A stretch of 26,345 nucleotides of DNA from Acanthaster planci (lineage: Eukaryota; Echinodermata; Asteroidea; Valvatida; Acanthasteridae): NCBI RefSeq assembly GCF_001949145.1, contig NW_019091358.1, positions 3,527,515 to 3,553,859 of the forward strand, in the 5' to 3' direction. The translations under genes were made by a program, and so were the position numbers. A model generated the notes under the pieces. That model had not been told where the DNA came from and did not search any database. It saw nothing but the letters and a program-made list of their open reading frames with translations. Every line of letters starts with the position of its first letter. The first letter of the stretch is position 1. Shown here in pieces: positions 1-11,800 of the stretch.

Positions 1-143
1 CAGGAGAGAGAGTCTAACCTACAGGAGAGAGAGTCTAACCTATAGGAGAGAGAGTCTAACCTATAGGAGAGAGAGTCTAACCTACAGGAGAGAGTCTAAC
101 CTATAGGAGAGACAGTCTAACCTACAGGAGAGAGAGTCTAACT
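1..143. repeat. 21-bp tandem repeat array (truncated by window edge)
   Basis: About seven head-to-tail copies of a 21-bp purine-rich unit of the form YAGGAGAGAGAGTCTAACCT. Copies start near 1, 22, 43, 64, 85, 104 and 125. The fifth copy lacks one GA step (19 bp), the sixth has a single G-to-C change, and the last decays into unique sequence after about 143. The array continues left of the window. The copies are nearly identical, which points to recent expansion. No function is implied. Confidence 0.95.
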
Positions 144-674
144 TTCATTTCAAAGTTTATATTTTGTTTGTTTTGCTCTCTCGTTTTTTTTACCTCAGTT
201 TTATTAGGGAAAACAGTAACATTGGATATAAAAGACTAGAATTATAAATTATATGCTCTTTTTTTTACATCTAAAGTTAACATCTATCAACACGAACAAA
301 CGGCTTTTGCAGCCCTCATCTGAGGACCATTTGAGGGTGCTTTGCTTTACACCTGACCATGATTTTAAGCCACCAGTTGCCATCCAAACATTAGCAAAAG
401 TGCTGGCCTAGAAACCAAGGCTGGTTGGCTGTGACAAGTAGGCTTCTTGTTGTCCCTGCAATGGTCGTTTTTATTTTCGAGGAGCCTCGCTGATTATGTA
501 CATTGTATGGGTTGTGATTTCCTCGTTCCAGAGCCAAATGTCTGGGGTTCAACATAGCACAGTTCAGGTACATGCACAAACATACACTGTATAGTGTACA
601 TGTATGTGTAACATCACAAGTTAGAATTGAATCAGATGTGTGGATTCATAATCACAATGTGTGTGACTTTCAAT
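144..674. other. non-coding stretch, nothing recognised
   Basis: AT-rich sequence with short T runs and TACATGTA-type words near 595-605. No coding signal, RNA gene or repeat with clear ends was seen. It is probably intron of the ZNF608/609-like gene or its upstream flank. Confidence 0.5.
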
Positions 675-1198
675 TCACCCTCTCTGGAGATGTCCACAGC
701 TGTGAATTGATGTGCACCTACAGGTTGGGATTTCATTTCTGACTGTTCTGGCAACAAAAAGAGCAATGGCACATTTAGGTATTGGCTTCATAATATGCTG
801 GGTAATCGTCAGAGAATCATCTGGAAATCTCGGTGAAGGAGTTGTGACATCGAAACCCTGTGGGAAGAACAAAGAGAATGATAATGGATGTTTGAACAAT
901 TCACTTGGCATTGCAATAGAAAATGCCACATCTTGCAGCTTGAACTTGCACCTGCAGTCGTGACTAGTCTGGGGGTCAGAGTTCACGGTAAGATTTGAAT
1001 CTGGGGGAGTTGTTGCGCGATAACTCCCTTTCTTGCAATTGGGCCAGCTGGATAGTCCATGAATGGGATTTGATTAGATGACACGGAATACAAGTGTTTG
1101 CAGATTTTGCTGCCCGGGGCCAGGATATTTGTGGCCTGTGCAGCATTGACTACAGCCTTGGCTTGCAGCATGAACCGGGTAAATAAGGACTTGGCCAT
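675..1198 (-). pseudogene. possible minus-strand coding fragment (two ORFs offset by a frameshift), family unknown
   Basis: On the minus strand an ATG at 1198 sits in a strong start context (A at -3, G at +4). It opens a 71-residue ORF beginning MAKSLFTRFMLQAKAVVNAA. The first 30 residues are basic, alanine-rich and free of acidic residues, like a mitochondrial presequence. The frame stops at 983. A second minus-strand frame, one base out of register, runs from about 986 to 675 for 103 residues, so one indel or a short unseen intron would join them. Codon choice in the first ORF looks coding-like, with many third-position C/A. I recognise no family or motif. It could be a gene nested in an intron, a frameshifted retrocopy, or a chance ORF; the last cannot be excluded at this length. 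Confidence 0.25.
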
Positions 1199-4100
1199 TT
1201 TGTTATCGATTTGGGGCAGGACATGGGATCTGGTGATAATAAAACCTCATTTTTTTTATCATTGCTCTGTTGAATGCAAAAAAAGGGCCAAGAGAAAAAA
1301 AGGGAGGTTGCAGAGACATATCTGGCCCTAACTTCTTCTCTCAAAATGGAAAATTTCATGACATATTTGATTTCCTGTCAAGCACAATTGAAGATTGAGA
1401 TAGCATGCATCATTTCTCTAGTTGTGCTGTAGGAATTTTGCCGGATTGTGTGTAAAAGTGCAGATATTTGTCTGTGTCTCAAAGCAAAATTGTCAGGAGG
1501 TAAAAAGCATTTTCATGTAATGTCATCAAGCTGTCCAGCCGTCCTCAAAAGATATACAAGAATTACCGGTAGGATGACTGGCGGGAACTGTTTACGGGAA
1601 CTTCATGATCAGTCGGACAATAAAGAGTTGGAAATGAGATTTACAGGTACACCGCGGTACAACTTGCAGAGGAACTGGCTGGCAGTTGACCTGCTGAGCT
1701 GTTTAGTCCCCCGTGATGCCAGTGATTCAGTTGTCTTTTGGGGCAGTGTGTCACTCAGAAGTCCAGTGTTTGTAGATTTGAAGAAAAAAAAAAGTGCGTG
1801 TACATATAACTTTAAACCCTAAGGCTTTAAATCTAGTTACCCTTTGGAATTTGTTACACGTGGTGTCAGTCTTGCCGTTTGTCCTGTCTGCAGTTCAGTG
1901 TAGCAGGTCATAGTCACTGACCACACTGACTGGATTCACCATAGTATTATTCATAACCAAATTGAAACGTGTTTTGACTCTGCCGATAGATAAAGTCGGG
2001 GTAGTTCTGGCCTGGGCTTTTTTCTTTCTTTTTTTCTTTCTTTTTTTTGAGAAACTGGTTACACTCAGTGCGGAATGAACACTGTTTTATGTCGTCAATG
2101 ATACTCTTGCAATAACAAACCTGATACTCCAACATACATTTTCTGCTCCTAAAGAGAGTCTAGGGGTGGTCCATTATCGGTAGGGTCAATACCCAGCTAA
2201 AATACAGCTTCCTGCCATAGATCAGGCATGGATCATACCCCACTGGATGTGTGATCGCTTCCTTGTCCTGCTTTTTAGAATGAACTTGGAATTTTTTTTC
2301 CCCCAGCACTCTCATTGCCTTTAATCATGTCCCTCTGTTGCAGGGAGTGTAACAGCCTGTAACGCAAGTCGTAAATCTAATTTTTCTATCCAGCCAGATC
2401 TCCACCCCTATTTGTGAGCAGTGGTGCCTTCCGCCTCTGTCATCTCCTCATCCGACCCAACTGGGCCCCCCCACTCCTTTTTTTACCAGTTATGAAATGG
2501 AGGGAGAATTTGTGGTTTGGGGTATTATATTAGCAGGGAGGGACAAGAAATCCGGGCGGGCTTGCCTTGCTCAGATGGCTTGTAAAAAGAGGGAAAGGAA
2601 GGGGGGGCAGTGGGAGCCGACAGGCTGAGACTGAAATGGAATCACTTCAAAACCCAGACTGATGTTTTGGCGTCTGGGCTCAGTACGTCTTTGACTCGGC
2701 AACAAATATTGATTTCTTCATGAAAGCACTCTGTATTTGTTTGCCAACTTGTGTGTATCATACAGTTACTCATCATACAGCATCTTATGGGGGGCACCAG
2801 CTTTCAGTGGTGTGGGGTTTTGGGGGGCAAGTTTTTTGTTAGCCTTGTTCAATATCTGTTCATCCCGGTTTTTTTTTTTTTTTTTTTAAGGGGGGGAGGC
2901 ACCTGGGGGAGGAGGCACCTGGGAGGGGCACCGGAACCACATGTACAGGTAACTTTTGATGTACATGAACATGAATTTCCTTTGATGTTTTTTCTCAGTG
3001 GAATTTCTATTTGCATGGAAGTTGAAACTAGATAGAAGAGTTTCATGTACACCATGAGATCCCATGAGAACTCTTACATGTACAATGTACATGCCTGCAT
3101 GCATAGGCTCACCGCAAAATAAATGTGTCCTTTGTGAAGAGCCGTGACACCAGTTTTGCTCTTTGGGACAGTTGGAAACCCAGGAAAGGGGAACTTCACA
3201 CATTCATGCACCCATCTATGAACCAGTAATCAACTTCAGGCACAGATGCAGTGAAGTCCTTTTTCCCCGCTCATTGTTGCATGCATGGAGTGTTCACAAT
3301 TCCTTCGTGCCGATAGTCAGGGTTGAAGTGCTACACGCAGGGCGTCCGGGGGGTCCATTGTTCAACTAGAACAGAGCCCACAAGCCAGCAGACAATCTGT
3401 AAACATGCAGGTTGCAATTCATCAAGTTTAATCTTGTGTATAATATGTTAACGATCCAGCCTAATCAGCAGCGGGGTTCTGGGCCATGCAAAGGGAGGAA
3501 AAGGAGTAAAGTTCAAGGAGACGACAAACACTGCTACAACCACCTATCATCGGACATGATAAATGAACAGCTTTAAGTAGTCGCTCAATTACTCTATAAA
3601 ACACAGTCTTTTGCGCATTTGTAATAATGAATTTTATTTGCTGTGGGCCCTGTAAATAAAACCTGCTTATCAGTGCATTGTGATTTTTCTTCATGAACAA
3701 GGTTGGCGCAGTGTTGGTAGTTGTTTCTTTATCACTGGCTGGTGCGGTACCCCACCCATCGGCTCCCAGGCGGTTGAAGAATCCATGTATGAATCAGAGC
3801 TGAAGAGTCTGGGGGCCAGAGTCAGGGATTCCATTAATTCCCCGGTGTGAAATCAAATAGTTGTGTTGGCAGGAAGTAGGGTCATGTCCCATTAAATGGG
3901 TATCTGAACATCTGCAGTCCAGAGGCGGTACTGCGTGAGGAAATTTAAGACCACTTCCTAGCTCCCCATGCACCAGGAATTGAAGGACACCAACTTCCCT
4001 TCCAACCAGAAGTAAAACTTGTAATTCCCTACTTCAAAATCTATGGAGTTGTGTTGCTAATTTTTTTTGCCCCTTTTTCTTATTTTTATAATTGCAGCCC

Positions 4101-6984
4101 TCCAAATCAAAAGCCTCATTTCTTAATTTTTTTTTTCCTCAGCAAATCTGCAAAGTAAAGATTACAGTAATCTGGAATACCCAGTCAACTCGGAAATCAA
4201 GATTTTTATCCCTCACGGTTCCTGAAAGCACGGGGCTGAGGTCAAATTGCCAAAAAGTATGTGAGTCAACCACCTGCACCATGGCAGACAAATAAGTTTC
4301 ACCAGAATAGTGGCCATGGTTTCTTCATAAAATGGGCGGGGGCAGGGATTTGGTTTGAAGTAGCGAGAGTTAAAAAGTAGATTTTATGGTATGCTGGGAA
4401 AGAGTCTTGGCACCTCCATGAAGCAAATCACTTGGAGAGTGCCCTGCTTATCATGCATGAAGCAAGCTAAGTTGTGGAAGCCAGCTTAAATTCTGAAAAT
4501 TGTTAAGTGACCGAACTTTGAAGCACGTGCACTCTGCATGCACCAGCAACTTCAGCTTCATAGCCTTATTGAACAGTGCTCAAGAATTCCAGTTGTAATA
4601 GAATTTTATTGTTATTGTTCCGTGTGCAGACCTACCTCTAATAATTAAAGTTTCTACCTTGGAAGCAAGTGATTCATATGGCATTTTCCATGGGGGGGGG
4701 AGCAGTGGACCAGTTCGCTTATTTTTTTTCTCCCTTTCAGGTTACAAGGCCTCCCTTGGCCTGTAATTGTAGCCAGCCCAACCCCCTTCAAATAATTGCA
4801 AACACTGATCCCTTCTGGCGGCCCTCGGGTTTGTTGTCACAGAGCTGGCACTTGTGGGAATATCTGCTGGATGGCAGCGTTAGTTGGGGTTGAAGGGGGA
4901 AAGGTCATTTTGCCACAGTGGAAGCCATTTACAGATATTGCTTGATCCAAATGGCACTTCTTTTCCTCTCTTGTTGGCCGGCCGAGTTGTGGTTTGGGAT
5001 ATTTCTCAAGTCAGCATCATTTTTTTTGTTTGTTCACAAGCGTGTTGCCTGGACAAGAGAGGGCGCTATTTCAGTCGTATGTGCAAGGAAAAATGGGCCA
5101 TGTCCTATAGTGGCTGCAGCTGGGAGTAATACTAATAGGCTGTGTCCGAATTTCTTAGCTGTAGCTTGAAATTGTGCACTAGTATGTGGTAGTGACTGCA
5201 GCAAGTTCCAATTGTGTAATGTGAAGCCTGAGCTACAAAGGCATAGCTACTACAGTCCACAATCATGACATTCACAGGTTGTTTTCCACCTGTCGGTTAA
5301 AGTTCATAAATTAGGTTTGCATAGAGACTGGACACGACTCAGATTTTAAAAAGAATTAAATAAATAGGCTAGGCGGGGGGACTCCATGTTTAATGAATTC
5401 CATGCCTTGAAATTCAAAGTGGATTGAGGGGTCATAGTTTAAAGCATGGTACATGTACATGCACCTCATCTGCTTACACATCATCATGACTAATTCCTGT
5501 ATGGCCAATGTCCATGGAATAGACATTAAGTGCTTTTAAATACAAATAATGTGCCGGCATATATTCCAGAAGTATGGTTCTTTAGTCGTCTGTTTTTCTG
5601 GTGAATTCATTCCCTCGCCCAGCAGGAAGGCGTGAAAAAAAAATTTCACCCAACTCAGTGAAACTGCTTGCTCAATTACACCCTTCCACCAAGCAGTAAA
5701 CTTGTACTAGTATATTGGCAAGACATTAAAGTGCAACATGAAACAATCTCTAGGAAGTTTGTGAATGATTAATCAGTCCAAAGTGTTATGTCTGAGCCAG
5801 AGTTTAGGTGGATATTTAGATTTTCCCCCCAGATGTCGTGACATGGTTTGCTTCTAGTAGCATGGGGTTTTAAGAGTTTAAAATTAAATTTTTTCTTTTT
5901 TTTTTCGTGTTTTGTGTTTGTTTTTTATCTCAAATGCTTTGGGGTGTCACAAAGTTTCCTAAACAAACGCAACTCTGACGTGAATTGTGACAAGGAGTAG
6001 ATGTGATTGAAATAAGTGTCTTTACTATGAAAATAAGAGATAAGTTAAATTGAAACTATATGCAATGTTTACAAAGTAAATGAAAGAAATTCAGAGAAAA
6101 CTTTCCTCCAATTAAGGAACTCAATCAACTCGATGATTCGAACTGAATTGGATTGGATCTACAATCAGTGACTCAGCAATTCCAAACCAGGTGAATTTGG
6201 TTAAGCGATTAATTTAGCATAAAAAAAGAAAGAAATCGTAGTGGTACTAGTTAGATCAATAAATGGTAGCAAAAATAAAACAAATCAAAGTACAGCCAAA
6301 TAAATTAATGTAACAAAATGCATGTACAAATCATTAACTCAATCATATTAAGTTGTCAAGAAAGCAAAAGGAAATACTTAGGACGTGCCACTTTCTTGTT
6401 AAATCAAAATTAAGTCAAAGCAACTCCTGTTAATACAAAGTAGCGGCATTGAACCAAACACAATGGCTTTGCTGTTGGTGCAAGTTTCCTCGCAAGCATG
6501 GGTGAGGGTCTCAGTATGGACTGTCCTCCCTGGCAAAGTCTGGGACTTGTGTTTGACAGCAGCCAATGAGATTACTAGTACATCCAAGGAATGAAGCAAA
6601 AGGTAGGTTTCCATCAAGGGAAAATTGTCATCTAAGGATTTGAGATAACCGAAAAAGACTACAAATCTCTGATCCACCGGACCACAAAAGTAAACTCTCA
6701 ATTTAGCGTTAGTGTCAAACACAAGTTTCAGAAATTGACATCTGGACTTTTAAGGCCATTTCACAAATATCAAATTGGAACATTACCGAATAGAAAAATA
6801 TCACGATGAACTCGTTCAGTTTCAAGCAGTTACCAAGAAAACTATGCTGATGTGAAACTTGCGGCAGTTCGGGGAGGAGAACACTTAGGCTTCAGGCTGA
6901 CACTGTGCGAAGACCAGTCAATTCTTGGAGTGTTGCTATAAGTATACACTTCTTGGCTCTTAGCCTAAGTTTTTGGTTGACCAG
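1199..6984. other. long non-coding region, probable intron or upstream flank of the ZNF608/609-like gene
   Basis: No exon with family similarity was found here; in particular I saw nothing matching the conserved acidic N-terminal part of ZNF608/609. The region has homopyrimidine runs (about 2019-2048), a T17 run followed by a G/A-rich stretch with two GGAGGCACCTGGG copies (2867-2935), and scattered ACATGTA words. A less AT-rich block at 4670-5110 holds binding-site-like words, including TGTGGGAA at 4853-4860 (a Su(H)/CSL-like core) and CAAATAATTGCA at 4789-4800 (homeodomain-like). It could be an intronic enhancer, but single words occur by chance. From 5880 to 6400 the sequence is very A/T-rich. 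ORFs here are short and unrecognised. Confidence 0.5.
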
Positions 6985-7123
6985 CCCTGTACCAGCGGCG
7001 GCTGCGTTCCACTCACCTGTCGGTTCAGTAGGCAACAACCCAACAGCACTTGACAAATCGAACACTCTCAGGCATCTCTCTCCACCAAACGCCGAAATCA
7101 ATATAACACACTCAGCACTACAG
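6985..7123 (+). CDS. probable upstream coding exon of the ZNF608/609-like gene (5' boundary uncertain)
   Basis: An open frame ends at a good donor (CAG|GTCAGC at 7123/7124) in phase 0, exactly the phase required by the next certain exon at 7637. The peptide is rich in Pro, Ala, Ser and Asn, contains PVPAAAAFHSPVGSV, and ends NAEINITHSALQ. It loosely resembles the stretch that precedes the conserved block in vertebrate ZNF608/609, where an intron falls at the matching place as I remember it. The frame is open from 6851; I placed the start at an AG after a T-rich tract (6983-6984), but an earlier acceptor is possible. Low-complexity composition keeps confidence modest. Confidence 0.4.
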
Positions 7124-7636
7124 GTCAGCTATCTATGTCTCTCCAAAAAAATGTACTTTCACCTGGATACTAAACATTGAATGTAGGTGCAGCAAAACAA
7201 ATTAACATAAGAAGAGATAACGAATTATCACAACCATTGTGTGCAAGGAGCATCTTCCTACTTCAGCGTTGAATAAATGAAACAAAACTTGTTACGTAAA
7301 CAAAACGAAGTGTGATAAACAACGTCAGCTCGAGGTGAGTAGTGAAAACAAGCACAAAACAAAAGTAGATGAAATACAAAAACACGGCTGAGAGAAATCT
7401 TTAAGCGTAGAGAAAAAAGAAAAATTTGACATGTTTACCGTGCACTTATTTTTTTTTAACATGCGATCAGATTTCCTCCTAACTTACCGTACATCTCTCA
7501 TAAGTAATAAAAACTTTCTCTCTCCCTCCTGGTAAACATTACACATTCGTGTAAAGGGAAAATTCCTACAGATTTCACTCCCTAGCGACACTGACCAGGA
7601 TTTTTCCCCCTTCTCTTCACTCTGTGTCATTCACAG
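7124..7636. other. intron, ZNF608/609-like gene
   Basis: Runs from the GTCAGC donor of the candidate upstream exon to the TTCACAG acceptor at 7636. A/T-rich with a C/T-rich tract ahead of the acceptor (about 7585-7625). Nothing else recognised. Confidence 0.45.
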
Positions 7637-7766
7637 GTCACCACCCACTCCGTCTCCGTGGACACCTCTGATATGTCCACTCTGACCGACCCTGACTGTC
7701 TTGGGCCCTGTGAGCCAGGCACCTCGGTCAACCTGGAGGGCATTGTGTGGCATGAGACTGACCAGG
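7637..7766 (+). CDS. ZNF609-like: ZNF608/ZNF609-like zinc finger protein, exon with conserved [15 protein letters not shown] block
   Basis: Acceptor TTCACAG at 7636 and donor AGG|GTAAGG at 7766/7767. The 130 nt are read in phase 0 and encode 43 residues plus one base. The peptide begins [12 protein letters not shown] and contains [20 protein letters not shown]. This is the hallmark block of the ZNF608/ZNF609 (scribbler/brakeless) family, upstream of the zinc finger. It leads directly into the following exon. Family members are nuclear chromatin-associated co-regulators; this block is strongly conserved but its biochemical role is not evident from sequence. Which of ZNF608 or ZNF609 is closer is not meaningful if this is a pre-duplication invertebrate single copy. 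Confidence 0.93.
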
Positions 7767-8257
7767 GTAAGGGTGCTACCAGACATCAACATTCAACACT
7801 GCCTGGCACTAGTTAAATCATGCCGGAGTACATGAAGGTCTTGCTTATGAAGTCCACTTGAAAAGGCTGGTCAATTCTTTCAGAATTTGGAGGCTTTGTT
7901 TCAGGGTTTTTTTTTTTTGTTATTTTTTTTATTCCTGTCATTAGACTATTGAATGGCAAAACTTGGTGTTATTTCTGAAATGTCATCAGTTGTTTTGCAC
8001 CACTGGGACTTCTTCCTCGCAGTTGGATTGGTTAGGATCATGCATTAAGAGCACATGCAACCCACAATGCTTGTTCTGGTGTGGGTTATTAAAATGAACT
8101 GGGCCAAATCTATCAGCAGGTGTCTAGCTGCAAATCCTCAAATGGACCAAAGACACCAGCCGTAACGGTAACCGGGCATTCTGGAGTCAAGCCAGCAACC
8201 ACTCATGTACATATATACACATACTGTACAGTTTATGATGTCATGTAAACTCTGCAG
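7767..8257. other. intron, ZNF608/609-like gene
   Basis: GTAAGG donor and CTCTGCAG acceptor. Contains T-rich runs at about 7904-7930 and a TACATATATACACATACTGTACA stretch split around 8208-8230. No gene or repeat was recognised. Confidence 0.9.
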
Positions 8258-8345
8258 GTGTACTTGTCGTGAATGTCACATGGAGGAACAAGACGTATGT
8301 GGGCACTCTCCTTGACTGCACCAAACATGACTGGGCACCACCCAG
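8258..8345 (+). CDS. ZNF609-like: ZNF608/ZNF609-like, exon with [20 protein letters not shown]
   Basis: An 88-nt exon between CTCTGCAG (ending 8257) and GTAAAC (from 8346). Its first two bases complete a glycine codon begun in the previous exon, and its last two begin an arginine codon finished by the next. The peptide [18 protein letters not shown] followed by [10 protein letters not shown] is nearly identical to my recollection of the vertebrate ZNF608/609 sequence, so the join HETDQG|VLVVNV is well supported. Together with the previous exon it forms the most conserved region of the family. Confidence 0.95.
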
Positions 8346-8800
8346 GTAAACAGAATCTTCACTTTACAGTCAAGCATGCTATTTTAGATGTCTTTTTTAA
8401 AACACCAAAGGGTATTTCATTACTAATTAATAACAAGAGTGTACACCAAAATCTGACATTGATGTGCTCTTTATTCTTTTGAAGATTCACCACGTGAGCT
8501 GTAAAAAAGCATTAATTTTTGTTGTGCTAGGGAAAATGGCTCTTCATTTTTTCATGAATATGTGATTGATTTGTAGTATATCTTAGTTTATTTACTTTCT
8601 GTCAAATGTTTCATAAATTGAGTGAATGAAGTAACACATGGGGTGCCTGAAATAGTAATTTGACAAATAACAGAACAAATCCAGAGGTACTTTGCTCAAG
8701 GTGTAAGTTTAATTCTATTTTATTCTGTTTCCTGAGAAAAAAAGTTCTTTAGAGTATAATGAAGAATCTTTTGCACTTCTATTCCATCTTTGTTTTGCAG
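8346..8800. other. intron, ZNF608/609-like gene
   Basis: GTAAAC donor and TGTTTTGCAG acceptor. A/T-rich throughout; nothing else recognised. Confidence 0.92.
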
Positions 8801-11800
8801 GTTTTGTGACTCCCCAACCAGTGACATGGAGACCAGGAATGCTAAGGCGCCGGGCCGGCCCAAGCGAGGGCGCAACAGCTCTTCCACAACGAACAACAAC
8901 AATGACCTCAGTAACTTCACCGAGACCCGCTCTTCCATTCACAGCAAGCTGCGCAACTCAACCACCGTCAAAAGCCGGAGGGGTAGCAGCGCATCCAACG
9001 GTAGCCGCACGCCACCCAATGCCATTGACCGTAGCACACAGGGCAAGCGTAAGGCCCGCCCCACTGACATTGACCTGAGCTCAGGTGAGGACAACCACAA
9101 GGCAGCAACATCCAAGAGGCTGAAGACGGCCAGGAACACGCCCACTCCCAACTCCTCAGAGGGCGCCACCTCACCCGTGTTCATCGAGTGCCCTGAACCC
9201 AACTGCAATAAGAAGTACAAACACATCAACGGGTTGAGGTACCACCAGACCCATGCTCACCAAGATCTCCCCAGACAGGAGCTGGTCACCCCCGATGAAG
9301 CAGATCAGCCAGAAACCCCCAAATCCGTGGCAGAGACTGCCTCTGATTTTAACCCCTCCAAGAGGGACAAAACTTCTGTTGCCTCTGAAGGCCCCACACC
9401 AGGGTCCGTCCCCAATGTTTCCAGTCCAGCAAAAGCGGCCAGCAACACCACCGAGAAAACAAAAGACACCAAAACTGCTCCCGCAGTGACTTCCGAGAAG
9501 CGGGAAGACAGTGTAGCACCTTGTTTATCAAGTGGAAGCACGTCAACTGATGTGTGCAAAGAGCCAAACACTAAGGAAGTGACTAAGGGCAGAGTAGATG
9601 TAGCCCGCAGTCCCAAAGGGGGGCAGCATAAAAGCCTGATAGATAAAACCAGTCCTAGCAAGATTCTCCATGGTGCCAACAAAGCCAAAGATGCAGCCAA
9701 TAATGTCAAGGCAAAGCCTGACTCTCACTTGAATGACAAGTCCATCAAGCATAAGAAACCTGTGACGAGTCAGGGTGCAAGCAGCAGCAGCAGTCAAAAA
9801 GATATGTCCGTCTTTGATTTCAACTCGACAGCAGAGGCTGATGACAACTCCAAAAAGACTAACAGTTGCTCTGGAGAGAAGCAGGTAGGTGTGAGTGTCA
9901 TCCGTTCCAACCCAGAGCAAATAGTCATCAAGACGGAGCCTCTTAGTCCATCCCCAACATGTGTCCCGAGAACTCCCGATACGCCAAAGATGTCATCAGC
10001 CCCCAGCAGCGAGGACCCACAGAAACACTCAAAGAGCAAAGACAAGGAAAAAGCAAAGGGAGGCTCAGAGAAGAAGAAACCAAAACAGGACAAAATCGTT
10101 CAGAAGCCCAAGTCTGCTCGACCGATTGCCCCAGCGCCGCCCCATCCCCAACCTCCACAACTCATTGCAATACCAACTATTGTCACCACAAGCAGTGGAC
10201 CAACACCAACACCTCTTACCATACCAGCAGTGACGACAAAACCCAGCGGGTCCTCACCCACCACAGGAGCTACGTTAAAACCCATTCAGCCAAAGCCTAC
10301 TGTGGCAGATAACCCCGTCATGAACACTTCTCTTGCAACTCTCAAAGAAAAGAAGTCCAAACCCAAGAAGAAGTCTAAGACCGACAAAGAGAAGCATGCC
10401 ACTGGTGGTTCCCCAAAGGACGGAGCCAAGGGGGATTCCAAGGACATCAATAAACAGAAGGAGGGCAAGCCGAAGGAGAGTCCCCAGACTGCCAGACCAG
10501 ATCAACACCCTGAACCGTCACCAGCAGCTGCATTAGAGAATAACATTCTCAAGCAGGCACTGACTGCATCAGGCATTGGTCCCGAGGATGCTGGTAGGAA
10601 CTCCCCGTACGTTCCAGGGAGTAATGCTGAGAGCCAGACCAAAGTAGCCGAGCAAATTCCAAAGGATGCCCCAAAGGAGCTACCATCACTAATCCCCAGC
10701 AGGCCGATGGTGAACCCGAGCATGCCCGAAATGCCAAAGCTCATCCCCACCAGTAGTATACTGAACTCAGTGAATCGGCAACCACATCATGGACCAATGC
10801 AATCACAACAGCAGCAGCAGCAACAACCTCCACCTCCCCCACCGACCAAGCCGATCATTCCGTCTTCCCCAGAGACCATGAAAACAGAATACCAAGGACT
10901 CCAAGTGCCCTCTCAAGCAAAGCCCAATGCCTTGCCCTCTGAACACCCTGTGCCAACCCTAGTGGTCCCCCCGAGCACAGATGATGCAAGGACAGGTAGC
11001 CCAGCCTATTCTGATATATCAGATGCCAATGACGATGCTCCAGTAGATCCTGCCAAACCCAGGGAGGATAGAGATCCATATGCTTTTCATGACACTCCTG
11101 TAGGGAGATCTTCCCAGGGAAATAAGCAAGTCCCTGAAGACCTACGAAGAATTGAGAGAGTAGAGCCATTGAATGTGCCAATGTTTTCACCATTGACAGA
11201 GGTAGCCCGAGAGCGAGGCGTCAGCTCTGATTCTTTGACCAAGTCTTTGGAGCCCTTGCGGTCAACTCCCACCCAGCCCTTGAAACCCGAGTCGGGCAGG
11301 GAACTTAGCAAAGATGGACCCGAGCCCAAGAAGGCCAGGAAAGACGCCCCAAGCCCATCCGCTGAAACTGGCTACAGACCTCAGGCTCCACCTGGGGCTG
11401 TGTATGGTGGGCAGTATCCCTTCCTACCTGGCTATGTGACAATGGACCCGTCATATCATCGTCTTATGCCTGCTGATGCTAGGCAGCATCATGAGCAATA
11501 CATCACAGAGCAGCGAAAACGAGCAGAGGCAGAAAGGCTAGAGAGGGAGAAACGAGATCAGGAGGCTGCTAAAGACAAAATTGTGGAGAGTTCAGAACTG
11601 AGAGATAGACCAATTCCCAAGATCAAAACAGAACCTGTTACCCCAACTAAAAGGGACTTGGCACCTGAGACAGGGAAGGGATTGAGACCAGACAAAGACC
11701 CTCAACATTTGAAGAGAAAAGGGGAACGTGAACTCCCCGAGACCATTCATGGTAAGCAGCTAGACTTTCACAAGTTGGGATCCAAGAGTCCAGATGTTGC

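Noticed and set aside
1448-1822. 124-codon plus-strand ORF
   Set aside because: Begins with GTG, has no recognisable motif and ends in a low-complexity A run; long enough to note but not to support.
6399-6722. 107-codon minus-strand ORF
   Set aside because: No domain, no start context or splice support, and located in A/T-rich intron; treated as chance.
8790-8800. ATG at 8790 as the start of the long ORF
   Set aside because: It lies in the intron just before a clear TTTTGCAG acceptor. The previous exons join in phase and carry strong family similarity, so the frame is entered by splicing.
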